Part shown: positions 31,501-57,783 of the stretch, piece after piece
How the letters are laid out: each line of letters begins with the position of its first letter
Position numbering within the stretch: position 1 is the stretch's first letter
From: Pseudomonas sp. B21-023
GTDB taxonomy: Bacteria > Pseudomonadota > Gammaproteobacteria > Pseudomonadales > Pseudomonadaceae
Length of the DNA stretch: 64,000 nucleotides
Assembly (NCBI RefSeq): GCF_024749165.1
Contig: NZ_CP087190.1
Span: 2,577,501-2,641,500 of the forward strand
Direction of reading: 5' to 3'
Made by a program: the position numbers and the translations under genes
The notes under the pieces: generated by a model
What the model was told of the DNA's origin: nothing
Seen by the model: only the letters and a program-made list of their open reading frames with translations
Databases searched by the model: none

Positions 31501-34500
31501 AGCACCTTGCACTTCGTGCCGTCGATGCTCGATGTGTTCCTCGCCCATGGCGATGTCCTGCCGCACCGCCTCAAGCGCGTGTTGTGCAGCGGCGAAGCCT
31601 TGCCCGGCAGCCTGGTGCGGCGCTTCCAGGCACAGCTGCCGACGGTCGAGTTGCACAACCTGTACGGCCCGACCGAAGCGGCGGTGGACGTCAGTGCCTG
31701 GCACTGTGTGACGGCGCCGGACAACACGCCGATCGGCAAGCCGATCGCCAATACCACGCTGTACGTGCTCGATGCCCACGGCCAGCCCGTGCCGCGGGGC
31801 GTGGCCGGCGAGCTGTACATCGGCGGCGTGCAGGTGGCGCGTGGCTACCTCAACCGCGAGCAACTGACTGCCGAGCGCTTCCTCGACGATCCGTTCGCCA
31901 GCCAGGCCGGTGGTCGGCTGTACCGCACGGGCGACCTGGCCCGGCATCTGCCCGACGGCAACCTGGAGTACCTCGGGCGCAACGACGACCAGGTGAAGCT
32001 GCGCGGCCTGCGCATCGAGCTGGGCGAGATCCAGGCCTGCCTGACCCGCGTCGACGGGGTCAAGGAAGCCGTGGTGCTGGCCCGCGACCAGCGCCTGCTG
32101 GCCTACTACACCGGCGCCCGGCAGGCGCCGGAGGCCTTGCGCGCGGCACTGCTCGGCCAATTGCCGGAGTTCATGGTGCCAGCCTCGTTCACCTACCTCG
32201 AGGCGCTGCCGCTGAGCCCCAACGGCAAGCTGGACCGCAAGGCGCTGCCGCAGCCAGAGGCGACGCAGCAGGTCTACGAGGCGCCGCAAGGCGAGGTCGA
32301 GACCCTGTTGGCGCAACTCTGGCGTGAGTTGCTGGGTGTCGAACCGGTCGGTCGCCACGACAACTTCTTCGAGCTCGGCGGCCATTCGCTGCTGGCCGTT
32401 ACCCTGACCGCGCGCATGCGCCAGGCGGGCCTCGCGGCGGATGTGCGGGTGCTGTTCGGCCAGCCGACCCTGGCGGCGCTGGCGGCGGCGGTGGGTGGCG
32501 AAGTGGTGGTGGAGGTGCCGGCCAACCGCATTCCGGCCGATTGTCAGCGCATCACTGTCGATATGCTGCCACTGGCGAAACTGGACCAGGCGGCGCTCGA
32601 CCAGGTCGTGCGGCAGATCCCCGGCGGCGCGGCAAATGTCCAGGACCTCTATGCCCTGGCGCCGTTGCAGCAGGGCATTCTCTACCACCACCTGGCCAGC
32701 GCCGAGGTCGACCCCTATGTGCTGCAACTGGGCTTCGCCTTCGCCGGCCAGGCCGAGCTGGACGCCTTCGTTTCCGCGCTGAACCAGGTCATCGTCCGTC
32801 ACGACATCCTGCGCACCAGCGTGCACTGGCAGGGGCTCGATGAGGCCGTGCAGGTGGTCTGGCGCCAAGCGCGCCTGGACATCCAGCCGGCACTGGACAG
32901 CGTGCGCCTGGACCTGGGGCGCGCACCCCTGATGCACCTGAGCAGCAGTGTGGAGCATGGCCGATTGCAGGCAACCCTGCTGCTGCACCATATCCTCCTC
33001 GACCATGCCGCCATGGAGCTGCTGGTGGCCGAGGTCGGCGATGTGCTGCTGAACCGCGAGCCTCAGGGCGACAGCGTGCCATACCGCAACTATGTGGCCC
33101 ATGCGCGACTGCGCGATGACAGCCAGGCGCAGGAGGCGATGTTCCGCGAGCTGCTGGGCGATATCGACGAACCGACCGAGGTGTTCGGCCTGCGTGACGC
33201 GCTGGGCGATGGCAGCCATGTGCTCGACCATCGGCAGTACCTGGACGACAGCCTGGCGCAACGCTTGCGCGGTCAGGCGCGGGCGCTGGGGATCAGTGTC
33301 GCCAGCCTGGTACACCAGGCCTGGGGGCAGGTGCTGGCGCAGTTGTCCGGCCGTGAGGAGGTGGTGTTCGGCACCGTGCTGCTTGGCCGCCTGCAAGGCG
33401 GCGAGGGGGCCGAACGGGCGCTGGGCATGTTCATCAACACCCTGCCATTGCGGGTCAGCGTGGGTGACATGGACGTGGTCGCAGGCGTGCGCCTGACCCA
33501 CCAGCGTCTGGCGCGCCTGCTGGCTCATGAACAGGCCTCCCTGGCCCTGGCCCAGCGCTGCAGCGGCGTACCGGCCTCGCAGGCACTGTTCACCAGCCTG
33601 CTGAACTACCGCCACAGCTCGGCTGGTGGCACGGAGCAGGCCCAGGCCTGGCAGGGGATCGAACTGCTGGCCGCCCATGAGCGCAGCAACTACCCGCTGG
33701 TGGCCAGCGTCGACGACCTGGGGGATGGATTCGCCCTGACCGTACAAGCGGTGTCGGCCGTGGACGGCGGCTTGGTCTGCCAGCTGTTGCAGGAGGCCCT
33801 GGCCCGCTTGGTCGAGGCGCTGGCGCATACGCCGGCAACGCCACTGAGCCGGCTGCATGGCTTGCCGGCAGCCGAGCGCGAGCGGGTGCTGCGCCAATTC
33901 AACGCCACCGCGCGCGATTATCCACGTGATCTGCCCGTGCATGTGTTGTTCGAGGCGCACGCCAAGGCCAGCCCGGATGCGCTGGCGGTGGCCCATGGCA
34001 CAAGGCGCTGGAGTTACCAGGCCCTCGACCGGCAGGCCAACCGGCTGGCCGGGTATCTGTTGGAACTGGGCGTGCGTGCTGGCGACCGCGTGGCCTTGCT
34101 GCTGCCACGCTCCTTCGACCTGCTGGCGGCCCAGCTGGCGGTAAGCAAGTGCGCGGCGGTGTTCGTGCCGCTGGACGGCAATGCCCCGGTCGAACGCCAG
34201 GCGTTCATGGTCGGCGACAGCGGGGCGGCGCTGCTGCTGACCCACAGCGATCAGCCCGAAGTGGCGGGAGCGCGCCGGGTCGAACTCGACCGGCTCGACC
34301 TGAGCACCTATGCGGCTGCGCCGCTGGGGCTGGCGGTGGACGCCGGCAGCGCGGCGTACATCATGTACACCTCCGGCTCCACCGGCACGCCGAAGGGCGT
34401 GCAGGTGCCGCACCGGGCCATCGTGCGCCTGGTGATCAACAACGGTTTTGCCGACTTCAACCACCAGGACCGCGTGGCCTTTGCCTCCAACCCGGCGTTC

Positions 34501-37500
34501 GACGCCAGCACGCTGGAAGTCTGGGCGCCGCTGCTCAACGGTGGCGCGGTGGTGGTGATCGACCAGGACCAGGTGCTGTCGCGCCAGGGCCTGCGTGAGG
34601 TGCTGCTGGAGCAGGGCGTGACGGTGCTGTGGCTGACTGCCGGGCTGTTCCACCAGTTCGCCGACGACCTGCTGCCGGCGTTCCGTGGCCTGCGCTACCT
34701 GATGGTCGGTGGCGACGTGCTGGACCCGGCGGTGATCGCCCGGGTACTGCGTGACGGCGCGCCGCAACACCTGCTCAATGGCTACGGCCCGACCGAGGCC
34801 ACCACCTTCAGCACCACCCACGAAATCACTGCGGTGGGTGAGGGCAGCATTCCCATCGGCAAACCGATCGGCAACAGCCGCTGCTACGTGCTCGATGCCC
34901 GCCAGCAACTGCTGCCGGTGGGGGCGGTGGGCGAGCTGTATATCGCCGGCGACGGCGTGGCCCTGGGTTACCTGGGCCAGCCGGAGCTGACGGCCGAGCG
35001 CTTCCTGCCCGATCCATTCAATGGCGGCACGATGTACCGTAGTGGCGACCTGGTCAGTTGGCAGGCCGACGGCACCCTGCGTTACCTGGGCCGCGCCGAC
35101 CAGCAGATCAAGCTGCGCGGTTTCCGCATCGAACTGGGTGAAATCGAGGCGTGCCTGGGCGAATGCCCGGGCGTGCGCGACGCGGCGGTGATCGTGCGCG
35201 AGGACGCGCCGGGGGACAAACGCCTGGTGGCGTACTTCACCGGCGAGGCCCCGGCCATCGGCGAACTGCACGAGCACCTGCAAGGCGTGCTGCCGGATTA
35301 CATGCTGCCATCGGCTTATGTGCGACTTGAAGCCTTGCCATTGACCGCCAACGGCAAGCTCGACCGCCGCGCCTTGCCGCAGCCGGGCAGCGAGGCCGTG
35401 GTCAGCCGCGCCTTCGAGGCGCCGCAGGGCGAGGTGGAGACGGCACTGGCCGCGATCTGGGCCGAGGTGCTCAAGGTCGAGCAGGTCGGTCGCCACGATC
35501 ACTTCTTCGAGCTGGGCGGCCACTCGCTGCTGGCGGTGAGCCTGGTCGAGCGCATGCGCAAGGCCGGCCTGGCTGCCGACGTGCGCGTGCTGTTCGCCCA
35601 GCCGACCCTGGCCGCGCTGGCGGCGGCGGTGGGCGCTGGACGAGAGGTGGCCGTGCCCGAGAACCGTGTCCCCCACGATGCGACCCGGATCACCCCAGAG
35701 ATGCTCAGCCTGATCGAACTGGACCAGGCCAGCATCGACCGCATCGTCGCCAGCGTGCCGGGCGGCGCCGCCAACGTGCAGGAGATCTACCCGCTGGCGC
35801 CGTTGCAGGAAGGCATCCTCTATCACCACCTGAGTGCGGAGCAGGGTGATCCCTATCTGCTGCAGACCCGCCTGGCCTTCGACAGCCTGGAACGGCTGCA
35901 AGCCTGTGCCGGTGCCTTGCAACAGGTCATCGACCGCCACGACATCCTGCGCACTTCGGTGGTCTGGGAAGGTTTGGCGGAGCCGGTGCAGGTGGTCTGG
36001 CGCCAAGCCCGCCTGGACGTGCACGAAGTCACTGGGCTGGGCGAGGAGGCGGTGATCGAGCGCCTGCACGATCACTTCGATGCACGTTCGCAGCGCCTGG
36101 ACCTGACCCAGGCGCCACTGCTGCGCCTGACCTACGCCATGGACCCGGCCGGGCAGCGCGTGGTCGCGGTGCTGCACTTCCATCATCTGGCCCTGGACCA
36201 CACGGCGATGGAGGTCATTGTCCATGAAATGCAGGCGTTGCTGTCCGGGCGCCAGCACCTGCTGAGCCCACCTGTGCCGTACCGCACCTACGTGGCCCAG
36301 GTGCGCCTGGGCGCCGCTGAAGCAGGGCACGAGGTGTTCTTCCGTGACATGCTCGGCGATGTCGAGGAGCCGACCCTGCCCATGGGCCTGGCCGATGTGC
36401 AGGGCGACGGGCGTGATATCGAGGAAGCCCGCCTGCCACTGGACCTGGCCTTGTCGCGCCGGGTGCGCGAACAGGCGCGGGCGCAGGGTGTCAGCGCCGC
36501 GAGCCTGATGCACCTGGCCTGGGCCCGCGTGGTGGGCGTGCTGGCGGGGCGTCACGACGTGGTGTTCGGCACCGTGCTGATGGGCCGCCTGCAGGGCGGC
36601 GAGGGCGCCGACCGTGCGTTGGGCGTGTTCATCAATACCTTGCCGCTGCGCATCGACACGGCCAAGGGGGCCAGTGACGCGGTGCGGCTTACCCACCAGC
36701 GGCTGTCGGCGCTGCTTGGCCATGAGCACGCGTCGCTGGCCTTGGCCCAGCGTTGCAGTGGCGTGGCGGCCTCGTCGCCGTTGTTCAGTGCGTTGCTCAA
36801 CTACCGTCACAGCCCGGTTGATGTGACCGGGGCTGATAGCGACAGCTTCCAGGGCATGCACCAGCTGGGCGGCGAGGAGCGCAGCAACTATCCGTTGACC
36901 CTGAGCGTGGATGACCACGGCGAAGGCTTCACCCTCAGTGTGCTGGCCCTGTTGGGTATCGGCGCCGAGCGGGTCGCGGGCTGGATGAACTCGGCGGTGG
37001 CCGGGCTGGTCCTGGCGTTGGAGCAAGGTGGCGCGGTGCAGGTCGACACATTGCCCATCCTCGATCACACAGCGCAGGGCCAAGTGCTCGAAGGCTTCAA
37101 TGCCACGGCTGCGAGCTACCCGAAAGGCCACACCGTGCATGCGCTGGTCGAGGCCCAGGCGCCTGAGGCGCTGGCCGTGGTGCAGGGCGAGGTGAGCCTG
37201 AGCCATGGCGCGCTGAACCAGCGCGCCAATCGCCTGGCCCACTACCTGATCAAGCGTGGCGTGGCACTGGGCGACCGCGTGGCGCTGTGCCTGCCGCGCG
37301 GTCCGCAGCGGCTGGTGGCGATGCTGGCCGTGCTCAAGGCCGGCGCGGCCTATGTGCCGGTCGATCCGGGCTATCCGGCGGAGCGTATTGCCTATCTGCT
37401 CAGTGACAGTGCGCCGACGCTGGTGCTGGTCGAATCGAGCACTGAGTCGCTGGTGGGCGCGGTGGCCAAGGTCGCACTGGACAGCGATGACTGGCTGGAC

Positions 37501-40500
37501 CAGGCCGATGACAATCCGGTTGTCCAGGGCTTGGACGCAGATCAGCTGGCCTATGTGATCTACACCTCCGGCTCCACCGGCCAGCCCAAGGGCGTGATGG
37601 TCGAGCACCGCACCCTGGCCAACCTGGTCCACTGGCATTGCCAGGCCTTCGACCTGGGCGCCGGCAGCCACACCTCCAGCGTCGCCGGCTTCGGCTTCGA
37701 CGCCATGGCCTGGGAGGCCTGGCCGGCGCTGTGCGCCGGGGCGGTGCTGCACCTGCCGCCGGCGCACATTGGCGGCGAACATGTTGACGAACTGCTCGAC
37801 TGGTGGCTGCAGCAACCGCTGCAGGTCAGTTTCCTGCCGACGCCGGTGGCCGAGCAGGCGCTGCGCCGCGAACGCCAGCACCCGACCCTGCGCACCTTGC
37901 TGGTGGGCGGCGACCGCCTGCGCCAGTTCGACCGCGATCCGGGCTTCGTGCTGGTCAACAACTACGGCCCGACCGAGACCACGGTGGTCGCGACGTCCGG
38001 TCAACTTCAGCCGGGCGGCGCGCTGCATATCGGCAAGCCGACCGCCAATACCCGCGTCTATGTGCTGGATGCGCAGCGCCAGCCGGTGCCGGTCGGCTTG
38101 ACCGGCGAGCTGTACATCGGTGGCGCGCAGGTGGCCCGCGGTTACTTCAACCGCCCCGACCTTACCGCCGAGCGTTTCCTCGACGACCCGTTCGCCGCTG
38201 GCCGTATGTACCGCAGCGGCGACCTGGTGCGCTGGAACGCCGACGGCACCCTGGACTACCAGGGGCGCAACGATGACCAGGTGAAGATTCGCGGTGTGCG
38301 GGTCGAACTGGGCGAGATCGAGGCCGCGCTCAAGGCTCAGCCGGGCATCGCCGATGCCGTGGTGCTGGTGCGCGACGAGCGCCTGCTGGCGTGGTTCACC
38401 GAAGCGGCAACGGTCGATATCGAGCGCTTGCGCGAGGGCTTGCAGGCCAGCCTGCCGGCGCATCTGCTGCCGCAAGCCTTGGTTCGCCTGGACGCACTGC
38501 CACTGACCAGCCATGGCAAGCTGGACCGCAAGGCGCTGCCGGATCCCGATCCCTCGGCCCTGGTTCGCCACGCCTATGTCGCGCCGACCGGTGCTTCCGA
38601 GGTGGCAATAGCCGCGATCTGGGCCGAAGTGCTGGGTATCGAGCAGGTCGGTCGCCACGACAACTTCTTCGAACTCGGTGGCCACTCGCTGCTGGCGGTG
38701 ACCCTCACCGCGCGCCTGCGCCAAGCCGGTCTGCAGGCCGACGTGCGCACCTTGTTCGGCCAGCCGACGGTGGCGGCGCTGGCGGCGACCCTGGGCCAGG
38801 GCCGCCAGGTCGAGGTCCCGGCCAACCGGATCCCGGCCGGCTGCACCCGGATCACCCCGGACATGCTGTCACTGGTGGATCTTGAACCGGCCGCCATCGA
38901 GCGCATCGTCGCCATGGTGCCGGGCGGCGCGGCCAACGTGCAGGACATCTACCCGCTGGCGCCGTTGCAGGAAGGCATCCTCTACCACCACCTCAGCTCG
39001 CCGGAGCACGACCCCTACGTGCTGGCCTCGCGCATGGCGTTCGCCAGCCAAGAACGCCTGCACGCCTTCGTCGATGCCCTGGGCAAGGTGATCGCCCGCC
39101 ACGACGTGCTACGCACCTCGGTGCTGTGGGACGGCCTGCCGCAGGCGGTGCAGGTGGTGTGGCGCCAGGCCGCTCTGGCGGTGTTCGAGGTGGCGGATGA
39201 AGCCGCGGTGCCGCACGCCCTGGCCCTGGAACAGGCCCCGCTGGTGCGCCTGTACCACTGGTCGGACCCGCAAGGTCCAGGGTTGCTGGCCGCGTTGCAA
39301 TTCCACCATATCGTCCTCGACCATACCGCTCTGGATGTACTAGGCCGCGAGCTGGTCGGTTACCTGCAGGGCGCAGCGGTGCCCGCCGGGCAGGGCGCGC
39401 CGTACCGCAACTACGTGGCCCAGGCGCGCCTGGGCGTCAGCCAGGCCGAGCACGAGGCATTCTTCCGCGAGCAACTGGGTGATATCGACGAGCCGACCTT
39501 GCCCTACGGCCTGGGCGACGTGCAGGTCGATGGCCAGGGCATCGAGGAGGCCCAGCTGTGGCTGGACGAGACCCTGTGCGCAGACCTGCGGCAACAGGCT
39601 CGGCGGTTGGGTGTCAGCGTCGCCAGCCTGTTCCACCTGGCCTACGGCCGTCTGCTGGCCGCCACCAGCGGCCGCGACAGCGTGGTGTTCGGCACCGTGC
39701 TGCTGGGCCGGCTGGAGGCTGGCGAGGGCGCCGAACAGGCCTTGGGCATGTTCATCAACACCCTGCCGCTGCGCCTGGACCTGCGCGCCACGACCCTGCA
39801 GGAGGCGGTGCATCAGACCCAGCAGCGCCTCAGCGCCTTGCTCGCCCACGAACATGCGTCGCTGGCCCTGGCCCAGCGCTGCAGCGGCGTACCGGCGCCG
39901 GCGCCACTGTTCAGCGCGATGCTCAACTACCGTCACGGCACCCAGGCGGACGAGGCCCAGCGCCTGGCGCTGCAGGGTATCGAGACCCTGCAGAGCAATG
40001 AGCGCAGCAACTATCCGCTGAGCCTGAGCGTGGACGACATCGGTGCAGGCTTCCGTCTGGTGGCCCTGGCCCCGGCGGCGGTCGGCGCCGCGCGGGTCTG
40101 TGAGCAACTGCGGCAGGTGCTGCAGGCCATGGTCGAAGCGCTGACATGCGAGCCACGCCAGGCGTTGCTGCAACTGCCGGTGCTGTCGCTCGATGAGCGC
40201 CGTCAGCTGGTGCACGACTGCAACCGCACGGCGCGGCCTCACGACCTGACCCAGACCCTGCAGGCGCTGTTCGAGGCCCAGGCCCTGCGTACGCCCGAGG
40301 CCGTGGCCATCTGCGCGGAGCAGGGTGAGCTGAGTTATATCCAGCTCAATGCCGAGGCCAACCGCCTGGCTCACCACCTGATCGCGCTGGGCGTGCAGCC
40401 CGACGACCGGGTGGCGATCTGCGTCGAGCGCGGCTTGCCGCTGGTGGTCGGCCTGCTGGCGATCCTCAAGGCCGGTGGCGCCTACGTGCCGCTCGACCCG

Positions 40501-41984
40501 GACTATCCGGCCGAGCGCCTCGGCCACATGCTCGCCGACAGCCAACCGCGGGCGTTGCTGGTGCAACAGGCCACCCGCGCCCTGGTGGGTTCGTCGGCGA
40601 CGTTGGTCGACCTCGATCAGCCGACGTGGGGCGATCTGCCGGGCAGCAATCCGCAGGTGTCTGGCCTGACCTCGCAGCACCTGGCCTATGTGATCTACAC
40701 CTCCGGTTCCACTGGCGTGCCCAAGGGGGTGATGGTCGAGCACCGCAACGTGGCCAACCTGGTGAACTGGAGCACCGGGCTGTTCCCGAGCGAAGGCGCG
40801 GTGCTGCACAAGACCCCGGTGAGCTTCGACGCCTCGGTGTGGGAGCTGTTCTGGCCGCTGTGCAGCGGGTTGCGCCTGGTATTGGCACGCCCGGATGGTC
40901 AGCGCGATCCGCAGTACCTGGCCGAGCTGATTGAGCGGCAACAAGTCGGCGTCGTGCAGTTCGTGCCGGCGTTGCTGCAGCAGTTCCTCGACGAGGACGC
41001 CAGCGCCGCCTGCGCCAGCCTTACCGACATCGTCTGCGGTGGTGGCGAGCTGACCGAAGCCCTGGCCCGCCAGGTGCGCGAGCGCTTGCCGCAGGTGCGC
41101 CTGCACAACGTCTATGGCCCCACCGAGACCACGGTGGATTGCAGCGTCTGGACCCTGGAAGCGCGGGATCCGTTGCCGACGGGTGCATTGCCGATAGGCC
41201 GGCCGATCGACAACACCCGCTTGTATGTGCTGGATGCGCATGACCAACCGGTGCCGTACGGCGTTGCCGGTCAGTTGCACATCGGCGGGGCCGGGGTGAC
41301 GCGGGGCTACCTGGGCTTGCCGGAGCAACAGGCCGAGCGTTTCATCGCCAGCCCGTTCGTGGCAGGTGACCGCTTGTACCGCAGCGGCGACCTGGTGCGC
41401 CAGCGCCACGACGGCGTGCTGGAGTTCCTCGGCCGCACCGACCACCAGATCAAACTGCGCGGCCTGCGCATCGAACCGGGCGAGATCGAGGCCTGCCTCA
41501 CTCGTGTGGCCGGGGTGCGCGAAGCCGTGGTGCTGGTGCACGACACCCAGCCGGCCGGCCCGCGCCTGGTGGCCTATGTCACCGGCGACGTGCCGCCGGC
41601 CGAGGCCTTGCGCGAAGCGTTGCTCGGGCAACTGCCGGAATACATGGTGCCCGCACTGTTCATTCCGCTGCCGGCCCTGCCGCTGACCGCCAACGGCAAG
41701 CTCGACCGCAAGGCGCTGCCGGCAGCTGAACTGCCGAGCCGCGACTACGAGGCGCCGGCCGGCGATACCGAACAGCTGCTGGCGCGGATCTGGAGCGAGC
41801 TGCTGGGCGTGGAGCGGGTAGGGCGCCATGACAACTTCTTCGAACTGGGTGGCCACTCGCTGCTGGCGGTGACCCTCACCTCGCGCCTGCGCGAAGCGGG
41901 CCTGGAGGCCGACGTGCGCAGCCTGTTCGAACACCCGACGCTGGCAGGCTATGCCGCCATCACAGACAGAATGGAGATCGTCCT

Positions 41985-41988
<4 letters not shown>
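16543..41988 (+). CDS. xtlB: Xantholysin-type lipopeptide NRPS, eight modules (residues 3-10)
   Basis: This 8,481-residue synthetase starts with a TubC-type docking domain (about 1-55). Eight C-A-T modules follow, starting near residues 66, 1137, 2182, 3233, 4288, 5337, 6383 and 7437. The carrier serines (GGHS) are at 1082, 2127, 3178, 4233, 5282, 6328, 7382 and 8439. All C domains carry the RITPDMLPL...VPGGAANVQDIYPLAPLQEGILYHHL opening of dual condensation/epimerisation domains and an intact HHxxxDH. Reading the ten pocket residues gives DAWQVGVVDK (Glx), DALWMGGTFK (Val), DAWFLGNVVK (Leu), Glx, DVWHLSLVDK (Ser), Val, Leu, Glx. That equals xantholysin residues 3-10. There is no terminal release domain; the chain passes to XtlC. 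The start has an AGGA site within a hairpin. Its stop overlaps the xtlC start. Confidence 0.93.
21483..23160 (+). repeat. Intragenic repeat, module 2 adenylation-carrier region (partner 34086-35763)
   Basis: About 1.7 kb almost identical to module 6, offset by exactly 12,603 bp. It covers the Val adenylation domain, the carrier domain and the beginning of the next condensation domain. Differences are a scatter of single bases, many synonymous. Confidence 0.9.
24535..25908 (+). repeat. Intragenic repeat, module 3 adenylation region (partner 37141-38514)
   Basis: About 1.4 kb nearly identical to module 7 at an offset of 12,606 bp, covering the Leu adenylation domain. The condensation domains on either side are clearly more divergent. 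Confidence 0.9.
27781..28740 (+). repeat. Intragenic repeat, module 4 adenylation core (partner 40399-41358)
   Basis: About 0.96 kb nearly identical to module 8 at an offset of 12,618 bp, covering the core of the Glx adenylation domain. Confidence 0.88.
34086..35763 (+). repeat. Intragenic repeat, module 6 copy of 21483-23160
   Basis: Second copy of the Val adenylation-carrier block. With the module 3/7 and 4/8 pairs it shows that modules 5-8 repeat the layout of modules 1-4. Confidence 0.9.
37141..38514 (+). repeat. Intragenic repeat, module 7 copy of 24535-25908
   Basis: Second copy of the Leu adenylation block, nearly identical at the base level to the module 3 copy. Confidence 0.9.
40399..41358 (+). 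repeat. Intragenic repeat, module 8 copy of 27781-28740
   Basis: Second copy of the Glx adenylation core, with long stretches identical to module 4. Identity stops abruptly at 41358/28740. Confidence 0.88.
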
Positions 41989-56519
<14,531 letters not shown>

Positions 56520-56526
56520 CACCGTC

Positions 56527-56596
56527 GTGAGAGCGGGCTTGCAAAGTGATGGCGCCACCTTGGAGTGGCGTTATCGCGGGGCAAGCCCGCTCCCAC
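56527..56596. repeat. REP element pair between xtlC and macA
   Basis: GTGAGAGCGGGCTTGC at the left and GCAAGCCCGCTCCCAC at the right are inverted REP ends. A smaller hairpin (CGCCAC/GTGGCG) lies between them. The structure can separate xtlC mRNA from macAB mRNA or damp read-through. Confidence 0.88.
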
Positions 56597-56628
56597 GGGA
56601 CCTCATCAGCTTCAGGAAGAACGGTTTT

Positions 56629-57783
56629 ATGGAAAAGACGAAGTTTCGCAAGATCACCCTCGGTGTCGCCGTGGCCCTGGTCGCCGGCATCGTGCTGTAC
56701 GCGGTGCAGGCCCCGGCCAAGCCGCCGCAGTACATCACCGCCACGGTCGAGCGTGGCGATATCGAAAACGCGGTGCTGGCCACCGGCACCCTGGAAGGTA
56801 TCCGCCAGGTGGACGTCGGCGCCCAGGTCTCAGGGCAACTCAAGTCGCTCAAGGTGAAGCTTGGCGACAAGGTCGCCGAAGGCCAGTGGCTGGCCGAAAT
56901 CGACCCGCTGGTGCCGCGCAACTCGCTGCGGCAGGCCGAGGTCGACGCCGAGAAGCTGCAGGCCGAGCGGCGCTCGGTGCAGGCCAAGCTCAAGCAGGCC
57001 AAGCGGGTCTACGAACGCTACGACGTGCTCCAGGCCGACGAGTCGATCTCGCGCCAGGACTTCGAGAACGCCGAGTCCGAGTTCGAGGTGCAACAAGCCA
57101 ACCTGCGCTCGCTGGACGCGCAGATCAAGAGCGCCCAGGTGCAGATCGACACGGCCCGGGTCAACCTCGGCTACACCCGTATCGTCGCGCCGATCGATGG
57201 CCATGTGGTGGGTATCGTCACCCAGGAAGGGCAGACGGTGATCTCCAACCAGCTGGCGCCGGTAATCCTCAAGCTCGCCGACCTCGACACCATGACCATC
57301 AAGGCCCAGGTGTCCGAAGCCGATGTGATTCATATCAGCCCCGGCCAGCAGGTGTACTTCACCATCCTCGGTGACGACAAACGTTACTACGCCAAGCTGC
57401 GCGGCACCGAGCCCGCGCCGCAGAACTACCTGGAAAGCAGCGACAAGAGCGGCGGCGCTGCCAAGCAGGCCAGCGCGGTGTTCTACAACGCGTTGTTCGA
57501 GGTGCCCAACCCCGAGCACCGGCTGCGCATCTCGATGACCGCCCAGGTGCGTATCGTCCTCGACACCGCCCTGGGCGTGCTCACCGTACCGGTGGCGGCG
57601 CTGGGGCCGCGTGACGCCGACGGCAGCTTCCCGGTGCGGGTGCTCGATGGCAAGGGCTTCGCCCAGGTGCGCAAGGTCCAGGCGGGTATCAACAACAACG
57701 TCAAGGTGCAGGTCAAGGACGGCCTGGCCGAAGGCGACCGCGTGGTGATCGGCGAGCCGGTGTCGGGCGAGGCGGGGGCGTGA
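56629..57783 (+). CDS. macA: MacA-type periplasmic membrane-fusion protein (lipopeptide export)
   Basis: This 384-residue protein has a single N-terminal membrane anchor (about 8-25; LGVAVALVAGIVLYAV). A barrel-lipoyl segment follows (ITATVERGDIENAVLATGTLEG near 36-57, VGAQVSGQLKSLKVKLGDKV near 64-83). An alpha-hairpin (about 100-170, long heptad-like Gln/Lys/Glu helix) and the second lipoyl half (IVAPIDGHVVGIVTQEGQTV near 185-204) come next. A beta-barrel and membrane-proximal domain end the protein. It links the MacB pump to an outer-membrane TolC-like channel. MacAB pairs directly after the last synthetase gene are standard in Pseudomonas lipopeptide clusters and export the product. Start at 56629 with AGGAAG upstream. 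Stop overlaps macB. Confidence 0.93.
   Translation: MEKTKFRKITLGVAVALVAGIVLYAVQAPAKPPQYITATVERGDIENAVLATGTLEGIRQVDVGAQVSGQLKSLKVKLGDKVAEGQWLAEIDPLVPRNSLRQAEVDAEKLQAERRSVQAKLKQAKRVYERYDVLQADESISRQDFENAESEFEVQQANLRSLDAQIKSAQVQIDTARVNLGYTRIVAPIDGHVVGIVTQEGQTVISNQLAPVILKLADLDTMTIKAQVSEADVIHISPGQQVYFTILGDDKRYYAKLRGTEPAPQNYLESSDKSGGAAKQASAVFYNALFEVPNPEHRLRISMTAQVRIVLDTALGVLTVPVAALGPRDADGSFPVRVLDGKGFAQVRKVQAGINNNVKVQVKDGLAEGDRVVIGEPVSGEAGA

Noticed and set aside
31402..38724. Antisense open frame of 2,440 codons inside xtlB (and similar long ones at 18016-21393, 24391-26532, 39340-41934 and 44079-50396).
   Set aside because: These mirror the codon bias of the repetitive, GC-rich NRPS gene. They show no domain, no ribosome-binding site and repeat whenever the module repeats.
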